A stretch of DNA of 64,000 nucleotides from Isoptericola luteus (GCF_020297055.1 NZ_JAIXCQ010000003.1:250691-314690), one strand, 5' to 3'. Counted from the stretch's first letter, positions 42,991-52,351 are shown. Translations and numbers: made by a program. The notes: generated by a model not told the origin, from the letters alone.

Positions 42991-43034
42991 GGGCGTCTGG
43001 CCCTGTTCGTGCCCACGGACAGGGCCAGACGCCC
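42991..43034 (+). terminator. Strong hairpin between xylA and xylB
   Basis: gggcgtctggccctgt (42991-43006) and acagggccagacgccc (43019-43034) form a perfect 16-bp stem with a 12-base loop, 20 bases after the xylA stop. It probably attenuates read-through or stabilises the xylA message, giving more isomerase than kinase. Confidence 0.75.
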
Positions 43035-43036
43035 CG

Positions 43037-43106
<70 letters not shown>

Positions 43107-43143
43107 GCCCACCACACTGAACGAGCCCGAGAAGGAAGCAACG

Positions 43144-44628
43144 ATGCCCCTCGTCGCCGGCGTGGACACCTCCACGCAGTCCTGCAAGATCGTCGTCCGC
43201 GACGCCGAGACCGGCCGGCTCGTGCGCTCCGGCAGCGCGAAGCACCCGGACGGCACCGAGATCGACCCCCGGCACTGGTGGGACGCCTTCGACGCCGCAG
43301 CCCGGGACGCCGGCGGGCTGGACGACGTCGCCGCGCTCGCCGTCGGAGGGCAGCAGCACGGACTCGTCGCCCTCGACGCCCAGGGGCGGGTCGTCCGCGA
43401 CGCCCTCCTGTGGAACGACACCCGCTCCGCCGCGGCCGCCGCAGACCTCGTGCGCGAGCTGGGCGACGGCGACGCGGACGCCGGCGCGCAGGCCTGGGCC
43501 GACGCCGTCGGCTCCGTCCTCGTCGCCTCGCTGACCGTCACCAAGCTGCGCTGGCTGCGCGACGCCGAGCCCGAGAACGCGGCGCGCGTCGCGGCCGTCG
43601 CGCTCCCCCACGACTGGCTGACGTGGCGCATCGCCGGCTACGGGCCCGAGGGCTCCTCGCCGCTCGGCCCGCAGCTCGACGCGCTCGTCACCGACCGCTC
43701 CGACGCGTCCGGCACGGGCTACTACGACGCGCAGGGTGCGGACGGCGCCGGCGAGTACCGCCGCGACCTGCTCCGCCTCGCCCTCGGTCGCGACGACGTC
43801 GTCCTGCCCCGGGTGCTCGGCCCGGCCGAGGCAGGCGGGCGGGCGCACCCCTCGGTCGCGGGCGCGGACGTCGACGGCGGCGCGCTGCTCGGCCCCGGCG
43901 CCGGGGACAACGCCGGCGCCTCCCTGGGCCTCGGCATGCAGACCGGGGACATCGCGATCTCGCTCGGCACGTCCGGCGTCGTCTCCGCCGTCGCACCTAC
44001 GCGCACCGCGGACGGCAGCGGCGCGATCAACGGCTTCGCCGACGCCACGGGCAACGCCCTCATGCTGGCGGTCACGCTCAACGCGGCCCGCGTGCTCGAC
44101 GCCGCCCGAGCGGTCCTCGACGTCGACGTCGACGAGCTGGCCCGCCTCGCCCTCGAGGCTCCCGCCGGGTCGGACGGGCTCGTGCTCGTGCCCTACCTCG
44201 AGGGCGAGCGCACCCCGAACCGCCCCGACGCCACCGGCACGCTGCACGGCATCCGCCTCGCGACGTCGACCCGCGCGCACCTCGCCCGCGCCCACGTCGA
44301 GGGCATGCTCTGCGGCCTCGCCGACGGCCTGGACGCGCTCCGCGCGCAGGGTGTGCCCGTCGAGCGGGTCATGCTCATCGGCGGCGCGGCCCAGTCCCCC
44401 GCCGTCCAGCAGGTCGCGACCCAGGTCTTCGGCCTGCCGATCGGCATCCCAGCGCCCGGCGAGTACGTGGCCGACGGCGCCGCGCGTCAGGCCGCCTGGG
44501 TCCTGGCCGCCGCGAGCGCCCCGGGAGCCGACGCGCCCTCGTGGTCCACGACGATCGCCCGGACGCTCGACGCCGACCCGCGGCCGGTGGTGCGCGAGCA
44601 GTACGCCGCCGTCCGCGACCTGGTCTGA
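43144..44628 (+). CDS. xylB: Xylulokinase
   Basis: Phosphorylates D-xylulose with ATP to xylulose 5-phosphate; 494-residue FGGY-family kinase. The N-terminal phosphate loop [41 protein letters not shown] with the substrate-site [40 protein letters not shown] and a C-terminal [25 protein letters not shown] are all family hallmarks. The ATG at 43144 is preceded by gagaaggaag. Cotranscribed with xylA if the intervening hairpin is read through. Confidence 0.97.
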   Translation: MPLVAGVDTSTQSCKIVVRDAETGRLVRSGSAKHPDGTEIDPRHWWDAFDAAARDAGGLDDVAALAVGGQQHGLVALDAQGRVVRDALLWNDTRSAAAAADLVRELGDGDADAGAQAWADAVGSVLVASLTVTKLRWLRDAEPENAARVAAVALPHDWLTWRIAGYGPEGSSPLGPQLDALVTDRSDASGTGYYDAQGADGAGEYRRDLLRLALGRDDVVLPRVLGPAEAGGRAHPSVAGADVDGGALLGPGAGDNAGASLGLGMQTGDIAISLGTSGVVSAVAPTRTADGSGAINGFADATGNALMLAVTLNAARVLDAARAVLDVDVDELARLALEAPAGSDGLVLVPYLEGERTPNRPDATGTLHGIRLATSTRAHLARAHVEGMLCGLADGLDALRAQGVPVERVMLIGGAAQSPAVQQVATQVFGLPIGIPAPGEYVADGAARQAAWVLAAASAPGADAPSWSTTIARTLDADPRPVVREQYAAVRDLV

Positions 44629-44633
44629 GCCCG

Positions 44634-46058
44634 ATGGGCCACCGCGACGACGTCGCCTCCGCCGTCGCCGAGCGAGCTCTCGCGGACCTGCAGCGCGACG
44701 CCCACTCCTTGGACGTCGCGCTGCACTCCGTCGAGGTGACGGTCGGCCGTGAGCCGGTGCTGCGCGCGGGCTGCGCTCCCGCCGGTCCGGACGCCCCGCA
44801 CCGCATGTACTCCGTGTCCAAGACGGTCACGGGGCTGGCGGTCGGGCTCCTGGCCGCCGAAGGGGCGCTCGACCTCGACGACCCCGTGCTGAAGCACTTC
44901 GGCGACATGGCGCCCGTGCACCCGTGGCTTGAGGCCACCACCCTGCACCACATGCTGTCGATGCGCGGCCCGCACCGCTCGACGACGTTCAAGCGCGTCC
45001 CGGGCGGCTGGCTGGAGTCGTACTTCCGCGTGCCCCCGTCGCACGCCCCGGGGACGGTGTTCACCTACGACACGAGCGCCTCGTACACGCTCGCGGCGCT
45101 GGTGGAGCGGGTCACGGGCACGACGGTCGCCGACTACCTGCGCCCGCGCGTGCTCGACCCGATCGGGGTCTCGGCCGGGCTGCGGTTCCTGCCGAGCCCG
45201 GAGGGTGTCAGCCACGGCGGGTCTGGCCTGGTCTGCAGCCCGCACGACCTGCTCCTGCTCGCGCAGCTCATGCTCGACGGCGGCGTGCACGAGGGGCGAT
45301 CGCTGCTGCCGGCGGACTACCTGGAGCGTGCCACGACGCCGCAGGCGAGCACCTCCCTGCTGACCTGGGGGTCGTCGCTGCGGCACGCGTACGGGTACCA
45401 GCTCTGGCTGCCGCCGCAGGGCGGGTGGGCGATGTTCGGCCTGGGCGGGCAGATCGTCTACGGCGACCCCGCGCGCGACCTCGCCGTCGTGGTCACCGCC
45501 GACACCCAGGCGTGCACCGGCGGCGACCAGCGCCTGATCGACCTCGTCCTGGGGGGCCTCCTGCCGGCGCTCACCGGCGCGACGCCGTCCGCGGTTCCCG
45601 ATACCGCGCACGCGAACCCGTCCGCCACGGCGGCACCGGCTCGCACCGAGCTCGCCTGGCCGGCGCCGTCGCACGACCCGGCCCACGCCGTGGCGGCGTC
45701 AGGCCGGTGGGTGCGGCCCACGGGGGGCGTCGGGAACGACGAAGGCCCCGCAGAGATCGTCCTCGAGCTCGGGGACGGCGGCGGCCGGTTGCGCTCGTCG
45801 GACGGCTGGGACCTGCCGCTGCGCTTCGGCGAGCCCGCCCCGGCACGCCTGGACGGGGACCCGGCCGTGGTCACGGCGGGCTGGTCCTCGCCGAGCACGC
45901 TCGACGTGCGCGTGGCCGGGCTCGGCGACGAGCTCGCCACCGTCCGGGTGCGGTGCGTCCGGGCCGAGGACGGCAGCCTCACCGTGCAGTCCCAGGGGTT
46001 CGCGGAGACCATCGGGCCCGGCTGGACCTTCCACGGAACGTACTCCGCGGCGGCATAG
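44634..46058 (+). CDS. Serine hydrolase of the beta-lactamase class C/esterase family
   Basis: 474 residues, no signal peptide. The N-terminal catalytic domain has the S-x-x-K motif in MYSVSKTVTGLAVGLL, YDTSASYTLAALVERVTGTT in the place of the Y-x-N motif, LLLLAQLMLDGG, and a FGLGGQIVYG segment before the last strand. The last 150 residues form a separate beta-rich domain with no family I recognise. The gene starts five bases after xylB, so it likely belongs to the xyl operon; hydrolysis of acyl or ester groups on xylo-oligosaccharides is possible but only inferred. Confidence 0.85.
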   Translation: MGHRDDVASAVAERALADLQRDAHSLDVALHSVEVTVGREPVLRAGCAPAGPDAPHRMYSVSKTVTGLAVGLLAAEGALDLDDPVLKHFGDMAPVHPWLEATTLHHMLSMRGPHRSTTFKRVPGGWLESYFRVPPSHAPGTVFTYDTSASYTLAALVERVTGTTVADYLRPRVLDPIGVSAGLRFLPSPEGVSHGGSGLVCSPHDLLLLAQLMLDGGVHEGRSLLPADYLERATTPQASTSLLTWGSSLRHAYGYQLWLPPQGGWAMFGLGGQIVYGDPARDLAVVVTADTQACTGGDQRLIDLVLGGLLPALTGATPSAVPDTAHANPSATAAPARTELAWPAPSHDPAHAVAASGRWVRPTGGVGNDEGPAEIVLELGDGGGRLRSSDGWDLPLRFGEPAPARLDGDPAVVTAGWSSPSTLDVRVAGLGDELATVRVRCVRAEDGSLTVQSQGFAETIGPGWTFHGTYSAAA

Positions 46059-46062
46059 CGGA

Positions 46063-46105
46063 TCCTCGTGCCGCGGCGGGGACGCTGCCCGTCCCGGCAC
46101 GAGGA
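46063..46105. terminator. Bidirectional terminator between the xyl and pectin operons
   Basis: tcctcgtgccg (46063-46073) and cggcacgagga (46095-46105) form a perfect 11-bp stem in the 60-base gap between two convergent genes. Confidence 0.75.
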
Positions 46106-46118
46106 CCCGACCGCGAGG

Positions 46119-47048
46119 TCAGCCCTTGACGGAGCCGATGAGCGCGCCCTTGACGAAGAACCGCTGGATGAACGGGTAGACGATCAGCATCGGCAGCGTC
46201 GCCACGAAGATCACGGCCATCTTCACCGACTGCGCGGGCGGCACCACGTCCACGGAGTTCGCGTCCGCGTTGACGCCGCTGGCGACGATGACGATCTGGC
46301 GCAGCAGCACCTGGATGGGCCACTTCGACGAGTCGTTGATGTACAGGATCGCGTTCTGGTAGGTGTTCCAGTAGTACACGGCGTAGAACAGGCCGATGGT
46401 GGCGATGGACGCCAGCGAGAGCGGCAGCACGATGCGCCAGAACACGCCGAGGTCGGAGCAGCCGTCGATGCGCGCCGCCTCCTCGAGGCTGTCCGGGATC
46501 CCCTGGAAGAAGCTCCGCATGATGACGAAGTTGAAGGCGTTCACCGCCACCGGAAGGATCAGCGACCACAGCGAGTCGATGAGCCCGAGGCTGTTGACCA
46601 CGATGAACGTGGGGATCATGCCACCGCTGAACAGCATGGTGAACACCACGAGGAAGTTGATCACCCGGCGCCCGCGCAGGTACCGCTTGGACAGCGCGTA
46701 CGCCATGAGGGACGTGATCAGCAGGCTGACGAAGGTGCCGGCCACGGTGACGAACACCGAGACCCCCATGGCCCGGAAGATCGTGGACGTCGACAGGATG
46801 TACCGGTAGGCGTCCAGCGTGAGCTCGCGCGGGATCAGCACGAACGGGCGCGTGGCCAGCTCGCCCGGCGTCGCGAGCGAGCTGCCGAGCACGTTGAGGA
46901 ACGGCAGCACGCAGATCAGGGCGAATCCGGTCAGGACGACGGCGTTCACGACCTGGAAGACGCGCATCCCCGGCGTCGTGCGGCGGACCGGGCGGACGCC
47001 GTCGGCGCTCGGGCGCGAGGCCCGCGGTGCGGCGACTGTCTTGCTCAT
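46119..47048 (-). CDS. Carbohydrate ABC transporter permease, LplC/YtcP type (pectin operon)
   Basis: 309-residue inner-membrane permease. It belongs to the MalG-like branch found in oligogalacturonide and rhamnogalacturonan importers: VNAVVLTGFALICVLPFLNVLGSSLATPGELATRPFVLIP at the start, YALSKRYLRGRRVINFLVVFTMLFSGGMIPTFIVVNSLGLIDSLWSLILP, the EAA loop EEAARIDGCSDLGVFWRIVLPLSLAS, and the terminal QRFFVKGALIGSVKG. The ATG at 47048 overlaps the stop of the small membrane protein as ATGA. It pairs with the permease at 51202-52179 although five genes separate their starts. No ATPase is encoded in the operon. Confidence 0.93.
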   Translation of the reverse strand: MSKTVAAPRASRPSADGVRPVRRTTPGMRVFQVVNAVVLTGFALICVLPFLNVLGSSLATPGELATRPFVLIPRELTLDAYRYILSTSTIFRAMGVSVFVTVAGTFVSLLITSLMAYALSKRYLRGRRVINFLVVFTMLFSGGMIPTFIVVNSLGLIDSLWSLILPVAVNAFNFVIMRSFFQGIPDSLEEAARIDGCSDLGVFWRIVLPLSLASIATIGLFYAVYYWNTYQNAILYINDSSKWPIQVLLRQIVIVASGVNADANSVDVVPPAQSVKMAVIFVATLPMLIVYPFIQRFFVKGALIGSVKG

Positions 47049-47527
47049 CTCTTGCTCCCATGCTCGGGCAGGCGGTCGGGGACGGCGCGCAGGGCGAACA
47101 GCCCCGCGCCGCAGAAGAACAGGAAGGCCACCGGGTACAGCACGAGCTGGCTGCCGACCAGGCACACGAGACCGGCGGCGGCGAACCACCAGCCGGTGGC
47201 GCGGCGCGCCGGCCGACGACCCGCGACGTACAGGCCGATCGCGCCGAGCAGAAGCACGGTCACGAGCGTGAAGCCGAACCAGGCGCCGAGCGTGGCCGCC
47301 GCCTGGTAGGCCTCCGCCCGGGGCAGGTCGATCCCCACGGCGCGCAGCTCCGGGTACAGGGTGGCGAGGAACTGCGCCTCGTCAACCCGGTTCATCACGA
47401 CGGCGAACCCGCCCAGGAACACCGTGGAGACGACCATGCCCGCCACGGCGAGCCAGCTCTCGACCGTGCGCCGCACCGGGGGCGCGGCCACGCCGACGCG
47501 GCCCCGGTCAGTCGTCGGCGCTGACAA
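47045..47527 (-). CDS. Small four-span membrane protein (DUF4064-like)
   Basis: 160 residues with four hydrophobic segments (SWLAVAGMVVSTVFLGGFAVV; AAATLGAWFGFTLVTVLLLGAIGLYV; GWWFAAAGLVCLVGSQLVLYPVAFLFFCGAGLFAL, which spans twice). Between spans 1 and 2 is an exported loop (NRVDEAQFLATLYPELRAVGIDLPRAE). It is wedged between GH28 (20-base overlap at its start) and the permease (4-base overlap at its end), so translation is coupled to both. The resemblance to DUF4064 is by topology and I am not sure of it. It may stabilise or regulate the transporter. Confidence 0.7.
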   Translation of the reverse strand: MSAPTTDRGRVGVAAPPVRRTVESWLAVAGMVVSTVFLGGFAVVMNRVDEAQFLATLYPELRAVGIDLPRAEAYQAAATLGAWFGFTLVTVLLLGAIGLYVAGRRPARRATGWWFAAAGLVCLVGSQLVLYPVAFLFFCGAGLFALRAVPDRLPEHGSKR

Positions 47528-48815
47528 CGGTCACCTCCGTGACCCGCAGGCTCGGGCTGTCCTCGACGTGGAACCCGGGCCCGTCACAGCCCACGATGCG
47601 GATCCGCGAGAACACCGAGTCCGCGACGAAGCCCGCGTGGACGCCGTGGCGTGCCATCTCGTCGACGCCGTCCGCCATCGCCGGGTACCCGGCCACGGCG
47701 TCGGGCGCGAAGGACACCGCGACGTCGTCCAGGGTGACCTCCGCCAGGGGCTGCTCGGGCAGCCCGTACAGGTGCGCGGCGGCGGCGTGCACGTTGCGCG
47801 CCGTGATGTGCGACAGGTGGATGCGGCGGAACAGCGGCGTCCGGTCGTCCACCGGGTAGGCCGCGCGGTCGGCGACCCACGGCTCCTTGCCGTCCGGGCC
47901 GCAGAAGTAGAAGGGGTTGACGACGATCGGGCACATTACGTCGTCCATCACGACGTTCGTGACGCGCACGTCCTCGACCGTGCCGCCACGCCCTCGGCGC
48001 GACTTGACGCGGATGCCTCGGTCGGTGCCGGAGAAGACGCAGTCGCCGATGACGACGTTGCGCACGCCACCGCTCATCTCGCTGCCGATCACCACGCCGC
48101 CGTGGCCGTGCACCATGGTGCAGCCCGTGATGGTGATGTTCTCGCACGCGACCTTGCTGTCGGCACGCTCCGTGCCGGCCTTGATCGCGATGCAGTCGTC
48201 GCCGACGTCGATGTGGCAGTCGCTGATGCGCACGTTGCGGCACGACTCGGGGTCGATGCCGTCCGTGTTGGGCGAGTCCGGGGGGTTGACGATGCGGATC
48301 CCCGAGATGCTCACGTCCTCGCACAGCAGGGGGTGCACGGTCCAGGCGGGCGAGTCGGTCAGGGTGACGTCGCGGATCGTCACGCGCGTGCACTCGTGCA
48401 GGCCGACCAGCGTGGGCCGCGGGTACGCGAGCGCCGCCCGGTCCCGGGTGAACGTGTCCCACCAGGCCGCACCGCCGCCGTCGACCGTGCCCAGGCCGGT
48501 GATCGCGACGTCCGTCTCGCCGTGCGCGTACAGGCACGGCGAGTGGACCTCGACGGACGCGCCCTCCCAGCGGGCGGCGACGGCCGGGTAGAGGCCCGGG
48601 TCCGGCACGAACTCGAGCCGGGCGCCGGCCTCGAGGTGCAGCTCGACGTGGCTGCGCAGGCGCAGCGCCCCGGTGCGGTGCACGCCCGCGGGCACCACGA
48701 CCCGGCCGCCGCCCGCGCTCGCGGCGTCGTCGATCCGCGCCTGGAGCGCGGCCGTCTCCAGCGTGTCGCTCGCGTCGGGCGCGAGGTCGGGAACGGTGGT
48801 GTCGATGGAGCGCAC
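47508..48815 (-). CDS. GH28 polygalacturonase-family glycosidase
   Basis: 435-residue right-handed beta-helix enzyme that hydrolyses alpha-1,4-galacturonosyl linkages in pectin. All four catalytic signatures are present: NTDGID (Asp185), GDDCIAIK (Asp206-Asp207), HGHGGVVIGSE (His238) and RGIRVKS. No signal peptide, so it likely cleaves imported oligogalacturonides, perhaps as an exo-enzyme. The GTG start at 48815 has gaggtga upstream, 80 bases after the binding-protein gene. The gene overlaps the small membrane protein at its 3' end. Confidence 0.94.
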   Translation of the reverse strand: MRSIDTTVPDLAPDASDTLETAALQARIDDAASAGGGRVVVPAGVHRTGALRLRSHVELHLEAGARLEFVPDPGLYPAVAARWEGASVEVHSPCLYAHGETDVAITGLGTVDGGGAAWWDTFTRDRAALAYPRPTLVGLHECTRVTIRDVTLTDSPAWTVHPLLCEDVSISGIRIVNPPDSPNTDGIDPESCRNVRISDCHIDVGDDCIAIKAGTERADSKVACENITITGCTMVHGHGGVVIGSEMSGGVRNVVIGDCVFSGTDRGIRVKSRRGRGGTVEDVRVTNVVMDDVMCPIVVNPFYFCGPDGKEPWVADRAAYPVDDRTPLFRRIHLSHITARNVHAAAAHLYGLPEQPLAEVTLDDVAVSFAPDAVAGYPAMADGVDEMARHGVHAGFVADSVFSRIRIVGCDGPGFHVEDSPSLRVTEVTVVSADD

Positions 48816-48895
48816 CTGTCACCTCGTGGTTCGAAGGGGGATGGGGAGGGTGCCGGCCGACCGTCGGCCGGCCGGCACCCGGTGTGGCCGACGGG

Positions 48896-50410
48896 TCAGC
48901 CGTTGACCTTGGCGTACGCCGCCGTGTACTCCTCGACGATCTTGTCGAGCCCCTGACCGCGCAGGTTCTCGATGACGGCCTCGTAGTCGGCCATCTCGAT
49001 CTGCCCGGTGATGTACTGGTTGTAGGCGTCGTTGACCTGCTGCTCGATGGTCGACCACTGCCGCGTGAACGTCTCCGAGGTGAGGGACTGCGCCGGGTTC
49101 GTGACGACGTACTCCTCGTTCTCGAGCATCAGCGCGTTGCCCTCGTCCACGTACTCGGTGGTGCTCTTGTACGTGATGACCTTCTCCGACGGGCGCGACG
49201 ACGCGAACGGCTGCACCTCCTGCTCCCAGGCGGTCTGGTCCTCGATCGTGACGACGCCCATCGCGTCGAGCGAGTAGTGCGTGTCCTCGATGCCGTTGGT
49301 CATGAGGGCGAAGGCCTCCTCGTCCATGAGCTTGTCGATGAACCCGAGCACGCGCTTGAGGTCGGCCTCGGACTCGACCTCGGACTTGGGGATGGCCAGC
49401 CAGCCGCCCATGCCACCGTTCGTGTCCGTGAGGATGCGGCGCTCGACGTCTCCGGCGGTGATGTCGTTGACGAGCGCCCACGACATCGGGGTCTCCGGGT
49501 CCGCGCTCTGGGCGAGGGCCATGTAGTTCTTCGCCTCGAACAGGCCGGTGACGACGATGCCGCCCTTGCCCTGGGCGATCGCGTCCTGCTGGTTCGACTT
49601 CTGGACGGTGACGAACTCCTGGTTCACCGCGCCGTCCTCGTAGACGCCGCGGTACCACTCCATGGCGTCCTTGTACGCGTCGGTGGTGAAGCTCGGCACG
49701 ACCGTGCCGTCGGCGGCGACCTCGAACTGCTGGCCCGCGCCGAAGTAGCCGGCCAGGGAGCGGAAGCCGACGCGGAAGCTCTCCTCGCGGTCGATGAACC
49801 CGGTGGTGTCGTCCTTGCCGTTGCCGTCGGGGTCGTCATGGGTGAACGCGTGCGCCACCTTGGTGAGGTCCTCGATGGTGTGCGGCACCTCGAGGCCCAG
49901 GTTGTTCAGCCAGTCCTGGCGCACGACGACGCCGTAGCGGGCCTTGATCTTCTGGAACGGCACGCCGTACAGGTGGCCGTCGATGCGCGCGGACTCGAGG
50001 GTCTGCGGGTCCACCTTGGACAGGTTCGGGTAGTCGGCGAGGTACTTCTCGACGTCCCAGAACATGCCGGAGGTGAGGGCCTGACGCACGGTCGTGCTGT
50101 CGCCCTGCGTGAGGGAGACGATGTCGGCCAGCGTGCCGGAGGCGAGCGCCGCGTTGATCTTCTCCTCCTTCGACGCGTCGGGCACCCACTGCATCTCGAA
50201 CTTCTCGCCCGTGTGCTCCTCGAGCGCCTTCTCGATGACGCCGTCCTTCTCCGGCGTCGTCGGCGTGTGGAGCATCGCCATCCAGGTGATCGGCTCGTCG
50301 GAGGCGGCGCCTTCGCCGCCCTCGCCCGTGCCGCCGCTGCACGCCGTGAGCGCGAGCGCGACGACGGCGGCCGATGCCGCGCCTGTGGTGAGCCTGCCGA
50401 ACTTCCTCAT
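48896..50410 (-). CDS. Extracellular sugar-binding lipoprotein, LplA/YtcQ type (pectin operon)
   Basis: 504-residue solute-binding protein. Its signal peptide has the lipobox LTAC (FGRLTTGAASAAVVALALTACSGG), so it is anchored outside the membrane. The mature domain starts PITWMAMLHTPTTPEKDGVIEKALEEHTGEKFEMQWVPDASKEEKINAALASGTLADIVSL, typical of the large binding proteins paired with LplB/LplC permeases and YesL. A calcium-loop-like DDPDGNGKDDTTGF occurs about a third in. The ATG at 50410 has gagagga upstream; an in-frame ATG at 50434 is an alternative. Probable ligands are oligogalacturonides or related pectin fragments. Confidence 0.92.
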   Translation of the reverse strand: MRKFGRLTTGAASAAVVALALTACSGGTGEGGEGAASDEPITWMAMLHTPTTPEKDGVIEKALEEHTGEKFEMQWVPDASKEEKINAALASGTLADIVSLTQGDSTTVRQALTSGMFWDVEKYLADYPNLSKVDPQTLESARIDGHLYGVPFQKIKARYGVVVRQDWLNNLGLEVPHTIEDLTKVAHAFTHDDPDGNGKDDTTGFIDREESFRVGFRSLAGYFGAGQQFEVAADGTVVPSFTTDAYKDAMEWYRGVYEDGAVNQEFVTVQKSNQQDAIAQGKGGIVVTGLFEAKNYMALAQSADPETPMSWALVNDITAGDVERRILTDTNGGMGGWLAIPKSEVESEADLKRVLGFIDKLMDEEAFALMTNGIEDTHYSLDAMGVVTIEDQTAWEQEVQPFASSRPSEKVITYKSTTEYVDEGNALMLENEEYVVTNPAQSLTSETFTRQWSTIEQQVNDAYNQYITGQIEMADYEAVIENLRGQGLDKIVEEYTAAYAKVNG

Positions 50411-50459
50411 GCTGTTTCCTCTCGTGACGACCATGGGTGTCCTGCTCCTTCGCAGGTGG

Positions 50460-51200
50460 TCAGGGAACTGCTGGTGCGGTGCGACGACCGGGTCGTCGAC
50501 GTGTGGGGGCCTGCTGGCTGTCCGCCGCGCCCGGGCGTTCGGGTCGTTCTCCGGGCACGGCCCCGGGCTCGGTGCCGGGCTCGGTGCCGGGCTCGGTGCC
50601 GGGCTCGGCGAGGTCGCGGTACACGATTCGGGTGACGAGGCCGACGGCGCACGCCGGGATGCCGACCCCGAACAGGACGAGGAGCGGGAGCGCGAGCTGC
50701 CAGAGCGCCCAGTACGCGAGCCCGACGGCGGTGGCGCCGAGCACGGTCCAGTGGAGCGAGCCGAACCCGAGCAGCAGCGCCGCGGCGAGCTGGCGCCGGA
50801 CGGTGACGACGTCCGTGGCCACCATGACCGGATAGACGTACGAGGCGGCGACGCCCAGGACGGCGAGCGCGACCACGTTGAGGGCCTGGACGTACCAGCT
50901 CGGCGAGCTGAAGACGTTGGTGAGGATCACGGCGGCGGCGCCGAGCAGGACCCAGCTCACCGCCATCGCGGGGAGGGAACCCTCGCGGGCGTACCGCCAG
51001 AACGTGCGGGCGGGCGGCGGCGTCTCGCCGTACCGGAACCACCGGTCGACGTACCTCGCCAGCGCGTACGACGCCGGGCCGATGCCCACCACCACCAGGC
51101 CGAGCACCGTCGTCGCGACCCAGAGCAGGTTGAGGTACGCGACCCGGTAGACGCCCACCAGGAACGTGTTGATCCGCACGAAACCCTCGAAGGAGAACAC
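50460..51200 (-). CDS. YesL-like DUF624 membrane protein
   Basis: 246 residues with about five hydrophobic segments and the DUF624 pattern: FVRINTFLVGVYRVAYLNLLWVATTVLGLVVVGIGPASYALARYVDRWFRYGE, then PARTFWRYAREG. In B. subtilis, YesL sits beside the YesOPQ rhamnogalacturonan importer, and DUF624 genes usually accompany such transporters, but the role is unknown. The GTG start at 51200 overlaps nothing but lies one base past the permease stop. The C-terminus carries four EPGT-type units encoded by a 12-bp tandem repeat (about 50571-50618) that may vary in number. Confidence 0.87.
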   Translation of the reverse strand: MFSFEGFVRINTFLVGVYRVAYLNLLWVATTVLGLVVVGIGPASYALARYVDRWFRYGETPPPARTFWRYAREGSLPAMAVSWVLLGAAAVILTNVFSSPSWYVQALNVVALAVLGVAASYVYPVMVATDVVTVRRQLAAALLLGFGSLHWTVLGATAVGLAYWALWQLALPLLVLFGVGIPACAVGLVTRIVYRDLAEPGTEPGTEPGTEPGAVPGERPERPGAADSQQAPTRRRPGRRTAPAVP

Positions 51201-51201
51201 G

Positions 51202-52179
51202 TCAGTAGACGCCTTCCTCGCCGAACTTCTTCGCGAGCCGGTTGGCCATGATCACCAGGAGCAGCCCGACGAGCCCCTTGAAGAATCCGACGGCGGCGGC
51301 GTAGCTGAGCTGACCGTTCTGGATGCCCGCCGTGAACACGTAGGTGTCGAAGATCTCGCCCACCTCGCGGTTCAGGGAGTTCATCACGAGGAACATGTGC
51401 TCGAAGCCGAGCTCCAGGAAGTCGCCGATGGCGAGGATGAACATGACGATGATCGTGGGGCGGATCGCGGGGAGCGTGATGTGCCAGGTCTGGCGCAGCC
51501 GCCCGGCGCCGTCGAGCTCCGAGGCCTCGTAGAGCTGCATGTCGACGGCGGTCATCGCGGCGAGGTAGACGATCGTGCCCCAGCCCGCGCCCTTCCAGAT
51601 CTCCTGGAAGACGTACATCGGCCGCAGCCAGTCGGGATCGGTGAGGAACGGGATCGGCTGACCGCCGGCCTCGACGATGAGGTTGTTGACCGCGCCGCCG
51701 TCGGTGGAGAGCAGCACGTAGAAGATCGAGACGACGATGACCCACGACATGAAGTGCGGCAGGTAGATGACCGTCTGCACGCTGCGCTTGAACGACCGCG
51801 TGCGGACCTCGTTGAGCAGGAGCGCCAGGATGATGGGCACCGGGAAGGCGAAGACGAGCAGCAGCAGCGAGACCGCCACCGTGTTGCCGAGCAGCTGCAG
51901 GAACGTGGTCTCCGTGAAGAACCGCACGAAGTGGTCGAAGCCGACCCACGGGCTGCCGCCGATCCCCAGGAACGGCAAGTAGTCCTGGAACGCGATGACC
52001 AGCCCGCCCATGGGCGCGTACTTGAAGACCAGGAAGTACAGGATGCCCGGCACGGCCATCAGGTACAGCGCCCGGTGCTTGCCCAGCGCCGAGCGTCGCT
52101 TGCGCGGCGGCGCCGGGTCGCCCGCCCGGACGGCGGCCCGCGGAGGTGCTGCGGCCACGGCTGCGGTCGCCGCGCTCAT
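51202..52179 (-). CDS. Carbohydrate ABC transporter permease, LplB type (pectin operon)
   Basis: 325-residue permease, first gene of the operon. LplB features: HRALYLMAVPGILYFLVFKYAPMGGLVIAFQDYLPFLGIGGSPWVGFDHFVRFF, then IYLPHFMSWVIVVSIFYVLLSTDGGAVNNLIVEAGG, and the EAA-like loop LYEASELDGAGRLRQTWHITLPAIRPT. The ATG at 52179 has ggagcggtggg upstream; the frame runs further but without support. The leader region to 52351 contains three palindromes, two of which look like LacI-family operators. Confidence 0.92.
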   Translation of the reverse strand: MSAATAAVAAAPPRAAVRAGDPAPPRKRRSALGKHRALYLMAVPGILYFLVFKYAPMGGLVIAFQDYLPFLGIGGSPWVGFDHFVRFFTETTFLQLLGNTVAVSLLLLVFAFPVPIILALLLNEVRTRSFKRSVQTVIYLPHFMSWVIVVSIFYVLLSTDGGAVNNLIVEAGGQPIPFLTDPDWLRPMYVFQEIWKGAGWGTIVYLAAMTAVDMQLYEASELDGAGRLRQTWHITLPAIRPTIIVMFILAIGDFLELGFEHMFLVMNSLNREVGEIFDTYVFTAGIQNGQLSYAAAVGFFKGLVGLLLVIMANRLAKKFGEEGVY

Positions 52180-52202
52180 CCCACCGCTCCGGCGTCGTTC
52201 GT

Positions 52203-52216
52203 TACCACCATTGGTA
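52203..52216. promoter_or_regulatory. Palindrome TACCA-N4-TGGTA upstream of the pectin operon
   Basis: taccaccattggta lies 24 bases before the LplB-type permease start. The half-sites recall GntR-family hexuronate regulators (TGGT...ACCA, inverted here). Possible operator; the regulator is not identified. Confidence 0.4.
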
Positions 52217-52270
52217 TGCCCTTCACTTGCTCGTCGTCGAGCGATCCCGGACCGGTCCCGTGACCTTTCC

Positions 52271-52351
52271 GGTAACCGGTTTCCCGCGAACGTACAGGAC
52301 CGGGCGCCACTCGGGCAAGCGCCTTCCACGCATCGATGCGGAACCGTTTCC
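52271..52351. promoter_or_regulatory. Two LacI-like operators upstream of the pectin operon
   Basis: ggtaaccggtttcc (52271-52284; 12 of 14 symmetric, core AACCGGTT) and ggaaccgtttcc (52340-52351; 10 of 12 symmetric) are centred 68 bases apart. Both have the central CpG and AA/TT flanks favoured by LacI-family proteins. No lacI gene is adjacent, so the regulator would act from elsewhere. Confidence 0.5.
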
